Positions 43,964 to 54,893 of a stretch of DNA of 64,000 bases are shown in pieces (within the stretch, counting starts at the first letter, position 1; each line of letters opens with the position of its first letter). This DNA is from Thermomonas sp. S9 (lineage in GTDB: Bacteria; Pseudomonadota; Gammaproteobacteria; Xanthomonadales; Xanthomonadaceae), in the NCBI RefSeq assembly GCF_024704365.1, contig NZ_JAJDFY010000001.1, positions 1,035,001-1,099,000 on the forward strand. The letters are read 5' to 3'. The position numbers and the translations under genes are program-made. Under the pieces are notes generated by a model that saw only the letters and a program-made list of their open reading frames with translations, was not told the origin of the DNA and did no database searches.

Positions 43964-44155
43964 CGGTGGTTCCGGGCTGGGTGGCGGCAGGACGTGTGCA
44001 TGGGTGGGGGATACGTGTTTTTACCATGAAGGGCGGCCGCGATTGCGCCCGCCTGTGGGCATGAACGAAGTTTCACGCTGTGGTCATTGCGGCGCAGCGC
44101 GGGCAGGCGCAGGCTGCCATCGCCCGTCCGGGCGCCACCATTCGGGAGAGTCCGC

Positions 44156-44395
44156 ATGAACACCATTCTGCAGTCCATCGCGCTGGCCACCACCCTGCTG
44201 TTCGCCACCAGTGCCTTTGCCATGCCCCAGGCGGGCGCCACCGCCGCCAAACCCGCCAAACAGGCCTGCCGCGACGGCAAGGGCAAGTTCATCAAGTGCG
44301 AGGCCGCCAAGCCCGCCAAACAGACCTGTCGCGACGACAAGGGCAAGTTCACCAAGTGCCCGGCGGCGCCGGCGGGCACAGCAGCGAAGAAATAG
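44156..44395 (+). CDS. small secreted protein with two CRDxKGKFxKC repeats
   Basis: This 79-aa product has a signal peptide ending at SAFA and a mature part made of two nearly identical units, each AAKPAKQ(A/T)CRD(G/D)KGKF(I/T)KC. The paired cysteines, spaced nine residues apart, could form disulfides or bind metal in the periplasm. The rest is alanine, lysine and proline. The ATG is preceded by CGGGAGAG. I know of similar short alanine-lysine secreted proteins in this group but no assigned function. It is divergent from the response-regulator gene and convergent with the SafE gene. Confidence 0.7.
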   Translation: MNTILQSIALATTLLFATSAFAMPQAGATAAKPAKQACRDGKGKFIKCEAAKPAKQTCRDDKGKFTKCPAAPAGTAAKK

Positions 44396-44435
44396 GAAGC
44401 GCTGTGGGCTGGGCGTCGCGGCAGGCCTGCGGCGC

Positions 44436-45162
44436 TCAGCCCGGCGGCAGGCTGCGGCAGCCCAGCGCGCCCAGCAGGCCGTGCAGGGCCGGGGCCTGCA
44501 TCAGCTCAGGGCGCGGCCACGGTGAGCAGGCCGGAGGCGATCACCAGCCCGGCGGCGGCATTCCGGAACGGGCCGCGCTGCAGGCGCTGGCCGAAGCGCG
44601 CGCCGGCCCAGGTCAGCGGCACCATCACCGGCAGGGTGCCGAGCCCGAAGGCCGCCATCGTCAACGCGCCGTGCACGGCGCTGGCGCTGAGCCAGGCGGC
44701 GGCGAGCAGGGTGGTGGAGAGGCCGCACGGCATCCAGCCCCAGAGTGCGCCCAGCAGCAGGCGCTTGCCGGCGGTGTCGGCCGGCAGCAACCGCCGCTGC
44801 AGGGGACGCAGCGCCTGCCACAGGCGGCTGCCGGGCCCGCCGGAAAAACGCGGCAGGCGGCCGCGGCGGTCCAGCATGCGCAGTCCGGCCAAGATCAACA
44901 CCAGGCCGACCAGCGCGCGCATCGCGATGCCCAGCTGCGGCATGCGGGCGACCCCGAGCAGGCCGCCGCCGAGGCCGCCCACCAGCGCACCAGCCAGCAC
45001 GTAGCCGGCCACCCGTCCCAGGTTCGGCTGCAGCGCCGCGAACCAGCCGCGCGAATGCACCGAGAAGCCGGTGGCGATGCCGCCGCACATCGCCACGCAG
45101 TGGGCGCCGCCCAGCAGTCCCGCCAGCAGCGCGGCGCCCAGCACCAGCAGGTCAATCGGCAT
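44436..45162 (-). CDS. sulfite exporter TauE/SafE family protein at the cco locus; frameshifted near the end
   Basis: This 241-aa (restored) integral membrane protein has six or more helices. GGAHCVAMCGGI at the start is the Cys-containing motif of the COG2836 subgroup found next to ccoGHIS, and WGWMPCGLSTTLL repeats the pattern. These two motifs suggest copper handling during cbb3 oxidase assembly, which is an inference. An inserted base at 44506 (CAGCTCAGG) makes a premature stop after LTVAAP. Restored, the tail reads WLMQAPALHGLLGALGCRS and ends at 44436. It overlaps ccoS by 11 bases. Confidence 0.85.
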
Positions 45163-45350
45163 CGCGTTCTTCCGCGGTCGAAGGCGCGGCGGCCCTGGTG
45201 AGCTGCCGGCGGCTTTTCATCGCGCAGGATGTCCAGCGCCGGGGTGTCGAGATCCTCGAACTGCCCGCTGCGCACGGCCCACACGAACACCAGCACGGCG
45301 ATGCCGAGCAGGATCAGGCTGATCGGGATGAGGAACAGCAGGATGGTCAT
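45152..45350 (-). CDS. ccoS: cbb3-type cytochrome oxidase assembly protein CcoS; frameshifted near the end
   Basis: This small membrane protein has one N-terminal helix (LFLIPISLILLGIAVLVFVW) followed by the family signature SGQFEDLDTPALDILRDE. It is needed for heme and copper insertion into CcoN. As sequenced the frame reads through into the next gene. Removing one base at 45201 gives DEKPPAATRAAAPSTAEERD and a stop at 45152-45154, for 65 aa. This is the one hexamer lesion in which CAGCCA is on the minus strand. Confidence 0.88.
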
Positions 45351-47712
45351 GGCGCGGGCCTGCGGGTCAGGCGCAGGGCGTTGAGCGTGACGAGCAGCGA
45401 GGATAGCGCCATTCCCAGCGCAGCCAGCTCAGGGCGTCACATGGCCGCTGGCGGCCAGCGGCAGGGCCAACAGGTTGTAGATGATCGCCCAGGCGAGATT
45501 CTGGCGGATGATGCGGCGGGTGCGGCGCGCCAGGGCGATGGCCTGCGGAACTGCGCACAGCGAGCGCGCCGACAGCACCAGGTCGGCACTGCGCTGGGCC
45601 AGCGCGGCGCCCTCGCCGATCGCGAGCGAGACATCCGCGCCCGCCAGCACCGGCGCGTCGTTCAGGCCATCGCCCACCATCGCCACCCCCCGGCCCGCCT
45701 GCTGCAACGCGCGGACCCGCGCCAGCTTGGCTTCCGGCGATTGCCTGGCATGGGCGTCGGCGATGCCGAGCGTGGCGGCCAGACGTGCGACCGCGGCGGC
45801 TGCATCGCCGCTGGCCAGATGCAGCGTCAGGCCCTGTGCGCGCAGGTGCTCGAGCGCCGGCTGCGCATCCTCGCGCAGGCCTTCGGCCACGAGCAGGCGG
45901 GCGCGCTGGCCGTGTTCGCCGCCCAGCCAGATGGCGCCGTCGTCTTCGCCGCCGGTGGCGAACGGAGCGCTTCCGATGCGCCAGTGCGCGCCGGCGATGC
46001 GTCCTTCCACGCCCTGGCCGGGAATCACCCGGACCGACTCGGCGACGGGCGCATCCTGCACGTCGGCAAATGCCGCCGCCAGCGGATGCCGGCTGTCGCG
46101 CTCCAGCGCGGCGGCGATGCGCAGCGCGGTCGCTGGCTCCAGCCCGGCGCAACGCTCGATGCCGAGCAGGCGCGGCTTGCCATCGCCCAGCGTGCCGGTC
46201 TTGTCGAAGACCACGTCGGTGACCCGCGCCAGGCGATCCAGCGCCTCCGGGCGCACCGCCAGCACGCCGATCTTCGCCAGCGCGCCGTGCGCGGCGGCCA
46301 GCGCGGCCGGGACCGCCAGCGACAGCGCGCACGGGCAGCTGATCACCAGCAGGGCGAGGGTCACCTCGAAGGCGCGCGCCGGATCGTGCGCGCGCCACCA
46401 CAGGTAGACCCCGCCGGCGATCAGCGCGAGCGTGGCCACAAAGCCGGTGGCGATGCGTTCGGTGATACGGGTAAGCGCCGGACGATGCGCCTGCGCGGCT
46501 TCCACCAGCCGGGTCAGCTCGGCCAGGCGGGTGTCGGCACCGACGCGGGCAAGACGGATGCGCGCGGGCTGCTCGCGGCAGGCGGTACCGGCATAGACCG
46601 GATCACCGGCGTGGCGCACGACGGGCGTGGACTCGCCGGTGAGCAGGGATTCCTCGAAGCGGGCTTCGCGGTCCAGCAGCACGCCGTCGGCCGGCACCGG
46701 CTCGCCGGCCGCCACGTGCACGACATCGCCTACCGCCAGTGTTTCCAGCGGCACCGATTCGCGCCGCCCGGCGGCGTCTTCGCGGGTGACGAACGCGGGA
46801 CGTGCCCGCGCCAGCGCATCCACCTGCGCGCTGGCAATTCCGCGCGCGCGCTGCTCCAGCTGGCGCGCCACCAGCAACAGGAAGACGAACATCACGGCCG
46901 CATCGAACCAGACGTGGACGCCGCCGCGCACGGTTTCGAAGGTGCTGGCCGCCCATGCCAGCAGGGTCGAGCCGGCGATCAGCACGTCCATGCCCAGCCG
47001 GCGCCCGCGCAGCTCGTGCCAGGCGCCGACGATGAACGGCCAGCCGGCCCAGAACACCACCGGCGTGGACACCAGGAAGGTGATCCAGCGGAAGAAGTCG
47101 CGGGTCGCCAGCGGCATTTCGCCGCGGGTGTCGAGGTACAGCGCCTCGGCGAACATCATCGCCTGCATCGCGCCCAGGCCGGCCAGCCCGATCCGCAGCA
47201 GGTCGCGGTTGCGTTCGCGCCGCCGCGCCGCCTCGCGCGCCTCGCCCGTGGCCAGGTACGGCCGGTAGCCGAGCGATGCCAGCCGCGCCAGCGGCTTCGA
47301 CAGCGCGGTGCGCGCCGGATCCCAGACGATGCGAATCCGTCCGGTGACGGCATTGGCGCAAGTTTCCAGCACGCCGTCCTCGCGCGCGAGCGCATGGTCG
47401 ATCAGCCAGGCGCAGGCGGCGCAGCGCATGCCGTCGGTGAGCACGGTGATCTCGCGGCCGCCCTCGACGTCGCGGGCGTGGCCGGCCAGCAGCTCCTCGC
47501 GGTCCCACGCGGCCAGCGCGGGTGCGTCGGCATCCACCCGTCCGCCCGGCGCGCTGCGCAGGCGGTAGTAGTCGTCCAGGTGGGCGTCCAGGATCCAGCG
47601 CGCGGCGGCCGCAATGGCCATCGCAACAGAACGCCTGCGCCTCGCCGTCGAGCACGGCGCGCACCGGCGGCTGCGGCAGCGGTTCGCCGCAGTGGTGGCA
47701 GGCCCCGGCCAT
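45347..47712 (-). CDS. ccoI: copper-translocating P1B-type ATPase CcoI; two lesions as sequenced
   Basis: This Cu+ exporting ATPase supplies copper for the CuB site of cbb3 oxidase. An N-terminal CHHCG is followed by a CC motif and an HMA-like domain with CAAC, eight helices, LTGEST, the metal-site motif SCPCALSLAV, DKTGTLGDG, SRHPLAAA and VGDGLNDAP. The restored length is 788 aa. Two bases seem missing near 47616 after FCCDG. An inserted base at 45429 (CAGCTCAGG) creates an early stop after HVTP. The restored tail ends LTRRPAP with an ATGA overlap to ccoS. Confidence 0.92.
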
Positions 47713-47725
47713 GGCGTTCACCGCG

Positions 47726-48238
47726 CTACGGCTGCCCGTCGTCCAGTGACGGCCGCAGATGGGCTGCAAGCTGACCTTTCGGCATCCGCCCGCGCAGGCG
47801 CCAGGCCTCGCCGGCGACGGGTTCCAGCTGGATCAGCCAGTCGTGGTCGCCGGCAGGCGTGGCATCCGCGCGCCAGCCGGTCTCGGTGGCGGCCAGCGTC
47901 ATCGACAGGTCCTGCTCGGCGCGGGTGGGGTGGTGCAGGCGCAGCTTCAACGCCGCGGTGCGGTCGAAATCGCCGCTCACCGGCAGGACTTCCATGAAGC
48001 CGTGCTCGGCATCGATGCGCACGATCGCGCCCAGCTTGCGCTGCGCTGCGGCGGCATCCGGCCCGAGGTCGGTCTGCTGGGCCTGGCCGGTGCGCTGTAC
48101 CTCGTCCGGCACCGCGTCGATGCTGTCGCCGTTGCCGGCGACCTTGAGCAGCCAGATGCTGCCGGCGATGGCCGCGCCGACCAGTGCCATCATCAGCCAG
48201 ACGATGGGCTGCCGCCACGGCGACGATTCGCGTTCCAT
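47726..48238 (-). CDS. ccoH: FixH/CcoH family protein
   Basis: This 170-aa membrane-anchored protein has one N-terminal helix (IVWLMMALVGAAIAGSIWLL) and a periplasmic FixH domain. It is an assembly factor for cbb3 oxidase. The position between ccoG and ccoI is standard. It is intact. Confidence 0.9.
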   Translation of the reverse strand: MERESSPWRQPIVWLMMALVGAAIAGSIWLLKVAGNGDSIDAVPDEVQRTGQAQQTDLGPDAAAAQRKLGAIVRIDAEHGFMEVLPVSGDFDRTAALKLRLHHPTRAEQDLSMTLAATETGWRADATPAGDHDWLIQLEPVAGEAWRLRGRMPKGQLAAHLRPSLDDGQP

Positions 48239-48303
48239 TCGCTATCTCCTGGTGCCTGGCCGCAAGCCGCCACGGGAAATGCGGCGGCTTGCGACGATGA
48301 GGG

Positions 48304-49853
<1,550 letters not shown>

Positions 49854-49860
49854 TGCACTG

Positions 49861-50154
49861 TTACCTGGTGCTGGGTCCGTTGAAGCGGCTGGAAGGCCGC
49901 AGCAGGATCCAGGTGAAAAGGCTGGACGACGCCGTCGCCAGCCAGAAAGTGAAGAAGCCGATGGTGTAGCCCAGTCCGCGGGTGATGGCGATGTGCGGGA
50001 AGGTCAGGTCGCGCAGTTCCAGCGGATCGATGAAGGCGAAGAACACCATCGTGGCCACCCCGGCCGCGAAGAAGCTTGGCCACAGAATGGCTCCGATTCG
50101 CTGCACCAGCGGGCGCGGCGGGTGGTCGAACGAGGGACTGGTGAAGTCGGCCAT
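49861..50154 (-). CDS. conserved membrane protein between ccoP and ccoG
   Basis: This 97-aa protein has two hydrophobic helices (IGAILWPSFFAAGVATMVFF and YTIGFFTFWLATASSSLFTW) separated by a loop with LRDLTFPHIAITRG. It lies in the middle of the cco operon with gaps of only 6-7 bases on each side, so it must be co-expressed. I do not recognise a named subunit; a small accessory or assembly protein of cbb3 oxidase is a reasonable guess. Confidence 0.7.
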   Translation of the reverse strand: MADFTSPSFDHPPRPLVQRIGAILWPSFFAAGVATMVFFAFIDPLELRDLTFPHIAITRGLGYTIGFFTFWLATASSSLFTWILLRPSSRFNGPSTR

Positions 50155-50160
50155 GTGCGG

Positions 50161-51096
50161 TCAATGCGATGGGCGTTGAGCCGCACCGGCCGGATGCGAC
50201 AGCGACCATACATACGCTGCCACCAGCCGGGAGCGGGTGTCGCCCAGCACTTTACCCCAGGCCGGCATCACCCCGTGGCGGCCGTTGCCGATGGTCTCGC
50301 GCAGGGCCTCGCGGCTGTCGCCATACAGCCAGTAGCCGTCGGTGAGGTCGGGCGCGCCCATCGCCGGATTGCCCTTGCCTTCCGGGCCATGGCAGGCCAC
50401 GCACAGGCCGTCGTAGAGCGCCTTGCCGCGCGCGGCAGCATAGTCGGACGGATTCCCACCCTGCGGGTCGCCCAGCTGGCGCACGTAGGCGATCACGTAG
50501 TCCACCGCGTCCGGGCCGCCCATGCCTTCCAGCACCTTGCCCCAGGGCGGCATCATGCCCTCGCGGCCGTTCAGTACCGTTTCCAGGATCTGCTCCGGGC
50601 TGCCGCCCCAGTGCCAGATGTCGTCGGTCAGGTTGGGGTAGCCCACCGCGCCCTTGCCGGCCGAACCGTGGCAGGTGGCGCAGTTGTTGCCGAAGATCGA
50701 TTTGCCGAGCTTGAGTGCCTGCGGGTCGCGCGCCAGCGCGTCGATGGCCTGGCCCTTGTACGGGGCGAAGGTCTTTTCCAGCCGCGCGTTGGCGACCGCG
50801 GCCTGGCGGTCGTGTTCGCCCTGCGAGCTCCACTTGCCGAAGCCCTGGTAGGTGCCGAAACCGCCGTACCAGAACAGGTAGCCGAAGCTAAACACGATAG
50901 CGATGTAGAAGCCGTTGATCCACCAGCGCGGCATCGGCTTGTTGTACTCGGTGATGTCGCCGTCCCAGTAGTGGCTGGTGTCCTCCGGCTTGGGATCGCC
51001 GGGGCGGCGCTTGGCGGTCCACCACAGCAGCCAGGTCACCCCCAAGAGGTTGAACAGCACCAGGATGATGACGTACCAGTTCCATGCGGTGGTCAT
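50161..51096 (-). CDS. ccoP: cbb3-type cytochrome c oxidase subunit III
   Basis: This diheme membrane-anchored cytochrome c of 311 aa has an N-terminal helix (WYVIILVLFNLLGVTWLLWW), the second-anchor region near PRWWINGFYIAIVFS, and two heme sites, CATCH and CVACH, with methionine ligands in MMPPWG and VMPAWG. It passes electrons to CcoO and CcoN. Its ATG overlaps the ccoQ stop. It is intact. Confidence 0.96.
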   Translation of the reverse strand: MTTAWNWYVIILVLFNLLGVTWLLWWTAKRRPGDPKPEDTSHYWDGDITEYNKPMPRWWINGFYIAIVFSFGYLFWYGGFGTYQGFGKWSSQGEHDRQAAVANARLEKTFAPYKGQAIDALARDPQALKLGKSIFGNNCATCHGSAGKGAVGYPNLTDDIWHWGGSPEQILETVLNGREGMMPPWGKVLEGMGGPDAVDYVIAYVRQLGDPQGGNPSDYAAARGKALYDGLCVACHGPEGKGNPAMGAPDLTDGYWLYGDSREALRETIGNGRHGVMPAWGKVLGDTRSRLVAAYVWSLSHPAGAAQRPSH

Positions 51097-51266
51097 GCAT
51101 TCGTCCTCCCGTTGTCGCCGGCCAGGGCTTCGCCCGCCGGCACGTCGTCATCCACCGCAAGCCGGGCGGCGGCGTCGAAGCCGCTGCGCAGGCGCGGCTG
51201 CCAGGCCCATGCCCACAGGCCGACGAACAGCAGCAACAGCAGCGTTGTCACGATTCCGGAAATCAT
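51093..51266 (-). CDS. ccoQ: cbb3-type cytochrome oxidase subunit CcoQ
   Basis: This 57-aa single-helix protein (ISGIVTTLLLLLFVGLWAWA) is placed between ccoO and ccoP. CcoQ stabilises CcoP in the complex. The ATG at 51264-51266 was chosen by family length. It is coupled to ccoP by an ATGA overlap. Confidence 0.88.
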   Translation of the reverse strand: MISGIVTTLLLLLFVGLWAWAWQPRLRSGFDAAARLAVDDDVPAGEALAGDNGRTNA

Positions 51267-51270
51267 CTGC

Positions 51271-51885
51271 TCAGTTCCCCCGCGGCGCGTGCTTGCCGAG
51301 GCCCTGCAAGTAGGCCACCAGCGCATCCAGTTCGGTCTTGCCGTCGACGGCCGCGGGCGCGGCCGCGATCTCGGCGTCGGTGTAGGGATCGCCCAGCCGC
51401 TTGAGCGCGCGCATGTGCGACTGCACGGTGGCGCCGTCCAGGGTGTTCTTCTGCAACCACGGGAACGATGGCATGTTCGATTCCGGCACCACGTCGCGCG
51501 GATTGATCAGGTGCACGCGGTGCCAGTCGTCGGAATAGCGGCCGCCGACGCGGGCCAGGTCTGGCCCGGTGCGCTTGCTGCCCCACTGGAACGGGCGGTC
51601 GTAGACCGATTCGCCGGCCAGCGAGTAGTGGCCGTAGCGCTCGGTCTCGAAGCGCAGCGTGCGCACCATCTGCGAGTGGCAGTTGTAGCAGCCCTCGCGG
51701 ATGTAGACGTCGCGGCCGGCGAGTTCCAGCGCCGGGTAGGGCTTGACCCCGGGCAGTGGCTTGATCGCCTCGGCCTGGAACATCAGCGGGACGATCTCGG
51801 CCAGGCCGCCGATGGAGACGGCGACGGCCACCAGCACGGCCAGCAGGCCGACGTTCTTCTCGAGTTTCTCGTGTGCGATTCCCAT
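51271..51885 (-). CDS. ccoO: cbb3-type cytochrome c oxidase subunit II
   Basis: This 204-aa monoheme membrane cytochrome c has one helix near the N-terminus ([20 protein letters not shown]) and the heme site [10 protein letters not shown], with the methionine ligand in [10 protein letters not shown]. It is intact and lies 9 bases after ccoN. Confidence 0.97.
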   Translation of the reverse strand: MGIAHEKLEKNVGLLAVLVAVAVSIGGLAEIVPLMFQAEAIKPLPGVKPYPALELAGRDVYIREGCYNCHSQMVRTLRFETERYGHYSLAGESVYDRPFQWGSKRTGPDLARVGGRYSDDWHRVHLINPRDVVPESNMPSFPWLQKNTLDGATVQSHMRALKRLGDPYTDAEIAAAPAAVDGKTELDALVAYLQGLGKHAPRGN

Positions 51886-51894
51886 GTCTCGTCC

Positions 51895-53335
51895 TCAGGC
51901 CTTCGCTTCGGCGAAGTCGGGGGCCAGGACCGGATGCTCGGCCACGCCGCGCGCCATCTTCCAGGTCTTCCACATGTGCCAGCCCATCAGGCACATGCCG
52001 GACAGGACCAGCAGGCCGCCCAGCAGGCGCCCCAGGTAGTAGGGGTAGGTGGCGACCAGCGACTCCACGAAGCTGTAGGTCAGCGTGCCGTCGGCGTTGG
52101 TGGCGCGCCACATCAGGCCCTGGGTGATGCCGGCGATCCACATCGAGACGATGTAGAACACGACGCCTATCGTGTGCATCCAGAAGTGGGTGTCGATCAG
52201 CCTGGTCGAGTACATCCCCGGCAGGCCCAGCAGGCGCGGATAGAGCGCGTACAGCGAGCCGATCGAGATCATCGCCACCCAGCCCAGGGTGCCGGCGTGC
52301 ACGTGGCCCACGGTCCAGTCGGTGTAGTGCGACAGCGAGTTGACCGTCTTGATCGACAGCATCGGGCCTTCGAAGGTGGCGATCATGTAGAAGCTGATCG
52401 CCACGATCAGGAACTTCAGGATCGGGTCGGTGCGCAGCTTGTGCCACACGCCGGACAGCGTGAGGATGCCGTTCATCGCGCCGCCCCAGCTGGGCGCCAG
52501 CAGGATCACCGAGAACACCATGCCCACCGACTGCGCCCAGTCCGGCAGTGCGGTGTAGTGCAGATGGTGCGGGCCGGCCCACATGTAGATCGAGATCAGC
52601 GCCCAGAAGTGCACGATCGACAGCCGGTAGGAGTAGATCGGGCGCTGCGCCTGCTTGGGCACGAAGTAGTACATCATCGCCAGGTAGCCGACGGTGAGCA
52701 GGAACGCCACGCCGTTGTGGCCGTACCACCACTGCGCCATCGCGTCGACCGCGCCGCTGTAGACCGAGTACGACTTCCACAACCCGGCCGGCATCACGAT
52801 GTTGTTGACGATGTGCAGCAGCGCCACCGCGATCACGTAGGCGCCGTAGAACCAGTTGGCCACGTAGATGTGCTTGACCCGGCGCTTGACGATGGTGCCG
52901 AAGAACAGCTCAGCCGTAGGCCACCCAGACCACCGCGATCAGCAGGTCCAGCGGCCATTCCAGCTCGGCGTATTCCTTGCTCTGGGTGATGCCCAGCGGG
53001 AGGGTGATGGCTGCGCCGAGCATCGCCACCTGCCAGCCCCAGAACACGAAACTGGCCAGCCTGTCGGAGATCAGCCGCACGTGGCAGGTGCGCTGCACCA
53101 CGTACAGCGACGTGGCGAACAGCACCGAGCCGCCGAATGCGAAGATCATGCCGTTGGTGTGCAGCGGCCTGATCCGGCTGTAGGTCAGCCAGGGGATGTC
53201 GAAGTTGAGGGCCGGCCAGTACAGCTGGGCGGCGCAGAGGACGCCGACGGCCATGCCGACGATGCCCCAGAACACGGTCGCGACCGCGAACTGGTGCACC
53301 ACCTTGTCGTTGTAGGTGGCAGGAATGGCGTGCAT
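51895..53335 (-). CDS. ccoN: cbb3-type cytochrome c oxidase subunit I; frameshifted as sequenced
   Basis: This is the catalytic high-affinity oxygen reductase subunit with 12 helices, heme b, heme b3 and CuB. Histidine ligands are in [23 protein letters not shown] and [15 protein letters not shown]. The restored length is 479 aa. An inserted base at 52910 (CAGCTCAGC, restored CAGCCAGC) stops the frame after VVWVAYG; the continuation is [11 protein letters not shown]. The promoter lies in the gap to the divergent FNR-type gene, which holds an FNR box 54 bases upstream of the ATG. Confidence 0.95.
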
Positions 53336-53388
53336 GTGGGTCTCCAGGTAATGCGCGGAAATGCTAAGGGGATGGTTGCACCTGAAAC

Positions 53389-53402
53389 TTGATCTAGATC
53401 AA
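53389..53402. promoter_or_regulatory. FNR/ANR box between ccoN and the regulator gene
   Basis: TTGATCTAGATCAA matches the FNR consensus TTGATNNNNATCAA perfectly. It sits 54 bases from the ccoN ATG and 67 bases from the ATG of the FNR-type regulator, so one site could serve both directions, activating ccoNOQP and controlling the regulator itself. Confidence 0.85.
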
Positions 53403-53468
53403 ACAGCCCCGTTGGCGCGCAACTTACGGGATAATCGACACGTCGATCGATCACCCAAGGCGCCGCAT

Positions 53469-54239
53469 ATGAATCAACCGGTCCCGCTCGATCTGGCCAG
53501 GCTGCGCCGCAGCTGTTCCGAATGTTCGCTGCGCGTACTTTGCCTGCCGGCCGGCGTGGATGCGGATGACATGCGCCGCCTGGAAGCGGTCGTACAGCGG
53601 CGCAAGCCGCTGGCACGAGGGAGCGTGCTGTTCCGGGTCGGGGATCCGCTGGGCGCGGTGTATGTGGCCAGCGAGGGCAGCTTCAAGACGGTGGTGGTGA
53701 ATCCGGCCGGCGAGGAGCATGTGCTGGGCTTCCACCTGCCGGGCGAGCTGTTCGGGCTGGACGCGGTGGGCAGCGGCCAGCACCGCTGCGAGGCGGTGGC
53801 GCTGGGCGACGCGCGCGTGTGCGAGCTGCCGTTCAACCAGCTGGCCGCGGTCGCGGCGCGGCTGCCCAGCCTGCAGCGGCAGCTGCTGCGGATCATGGGG
53901 CAGAGCGCGGATCTCGACCACGACCACGTAGAAGTGCTGGCCCGGCGCCAGGCCAGCGAGCGGATCGCGCTGTTTCTGCACGGGCTGGGTGAACGCCTGC
54001 GCCGGATCGGCCGCCCGGCCGACGAGTTCCTGCTGCCGATGAGCCGCGACGAGATCGCCCGCTATCTCGGGCTGGCGCTGGAAACCGTGAGCCGCGGTTT
54101 CACCCGGCTGCAGGAGGATGGGGTGATCGAGGTGCGCGGGCGCCGCGTGCGCATCCTCGATGCACGCGGCTTGCAGGCCGCGGCCTCCGGCTGCGAGGGC
54201 GGTGACCTGCCGCCGCAGAGCCGGCGCAGCCAGGCTTGA
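53469..54239 (+). CDS. anr: FNR/ANR-type oxygen-sensing transcription factor (Crp/Fnr family)
   Basis: This 256-aa regulator has an N-terminal cysteine cluster C-x2-C-x5-C at residues 16, 19 and 25, plus a fourth cysteine in ARVCELPF that matches Cys122 of E. coli FNR. An oxygen-labile 4Fe-4S cluster is therefore expected. The cyclic-nucleotide-like domain is followed by a dimer helix and a helix-turn-helix with the recognition helix LETVSRGFTRL. E-SR in it predicts binding to TTGAT half sites, which occur at 53389, 57288, 57338 and, as a one-mismatch site, at 60759. It is intact. Confidence 0.93.
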   Translation: MNQPVPLDLARLRRSCSECSLRVLCLPAGVDADDMRRLEAVVQRRKPLARGSVLFRVGDPLGAVYVASEGSFKTVVVNPAGEEHVLGFHLPGELFGLDAVGSGQHRCEAVALGDARVCELPFNQLAAVAARLPSLQRQLLRIMGQSADLDHDHVEVLARRQASERIALFLHGLGERLRRIGRPADEFLLPMSRDEIARYLGLALETVSRGFTRLQEDGVIEVRGRRVRILDARGLQAAASGCEGGDLPPQSRRSQA

Positions 54240-54290
54240 GTCGCGACGCTGAATCGCCGGCTCTGAATCACCGGGTCTAGATGGCGCCGA

Positions 54291-54893
54291 TCAGCCGCCG
54301 GTGGCCTTGCGCACCGCGGCCACGAACTCGGGATCGGGCGGGCCGCCGATCTTTTCGGTGCGTGCGACGATGCGTCCCTCGGGGTCCACCAGGATCAGCG
54401 CACTGCTGTGGTTGAAGCCGCCGTCGGCCAGCTGTCGGTAGCGGATGCCCAGCACCCCGGCCACTGCGCGGACGTCGTCCGCCCGCGGCGTGGCCAGCGT
54501 CCAGCGTGCCGCGTCCAGCCTGCGTTGCGCGATGACCTTGCGCAGTGCGGCCGGATCGTCGCGCGCGGGGTCCATGCTGATCGGTACCACGCCCAGACGC
54601 TTTTGTTGGGCGCGTGTGAGCTCGCGCTCCACCGCCTTGCCCGATTCCACGATCAGCGGGCAGATGTACTGGCACGAGGTGTAGAACATCGCCAGCAGCC
54701 GCGGCTTGCCGCGCAGGCTGCGCCAGTCGCGGGTCTGGCCGTTGCTGTCGGTCAGCGGCAGCGGCAGCTGGTAGATCGAATCGCCCGGCAGAGCGGATGC
54801 TGCCGGTTGGGCGGCGCCCGCGGCGGTGGCCAGGCCGAGCAGGACCAGGGCGGCCAGGCCGCGCAGCAGGCGTCGGATCGATGGTGTGTTCAT
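54291..54893 (-). CDS. SCO1/SenC family copper chaperone
   Basis: This 200-aa thioredoxin-fold protein has a signal peptide (ending GAAQP). The copper site is the CQYIC motif (CxxxC) with a distant histidine in GGFNHSSAL. Members deliver copper to oxidases; here, at the end of a nirK-nirV operon, delivery to NirK is a plausible alternative. The ATG overlaps the nirV stop by four bases. It converges with the FNR gene. Confidence 0.9.
   Translation of the reverse strand: MNTPSIRRLLRGLAALVLLGLATAAGAAQPAASALPGDSIYQLPLPLTDSNGQTRDWRSLRGKPRLLAMFYTSCQYICPLIVESGKAVERELTRAQQKRLGVVPISMDPARDDPAALRKVIAQRRLDAARWTLATPRADDVRAVAGVLGIRYRQLADGGFNHSSALILVDPEGRIVARTEKIGGPPDPEFVAAVRKATGG

Noticed and set aside
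44396..44438. Hairpin between the secreted repeat protein and the SafE gene as a terminator
   Set aside because: Arms around GCAGGCCTGC pair imperfectly and there is no T run on either strand.
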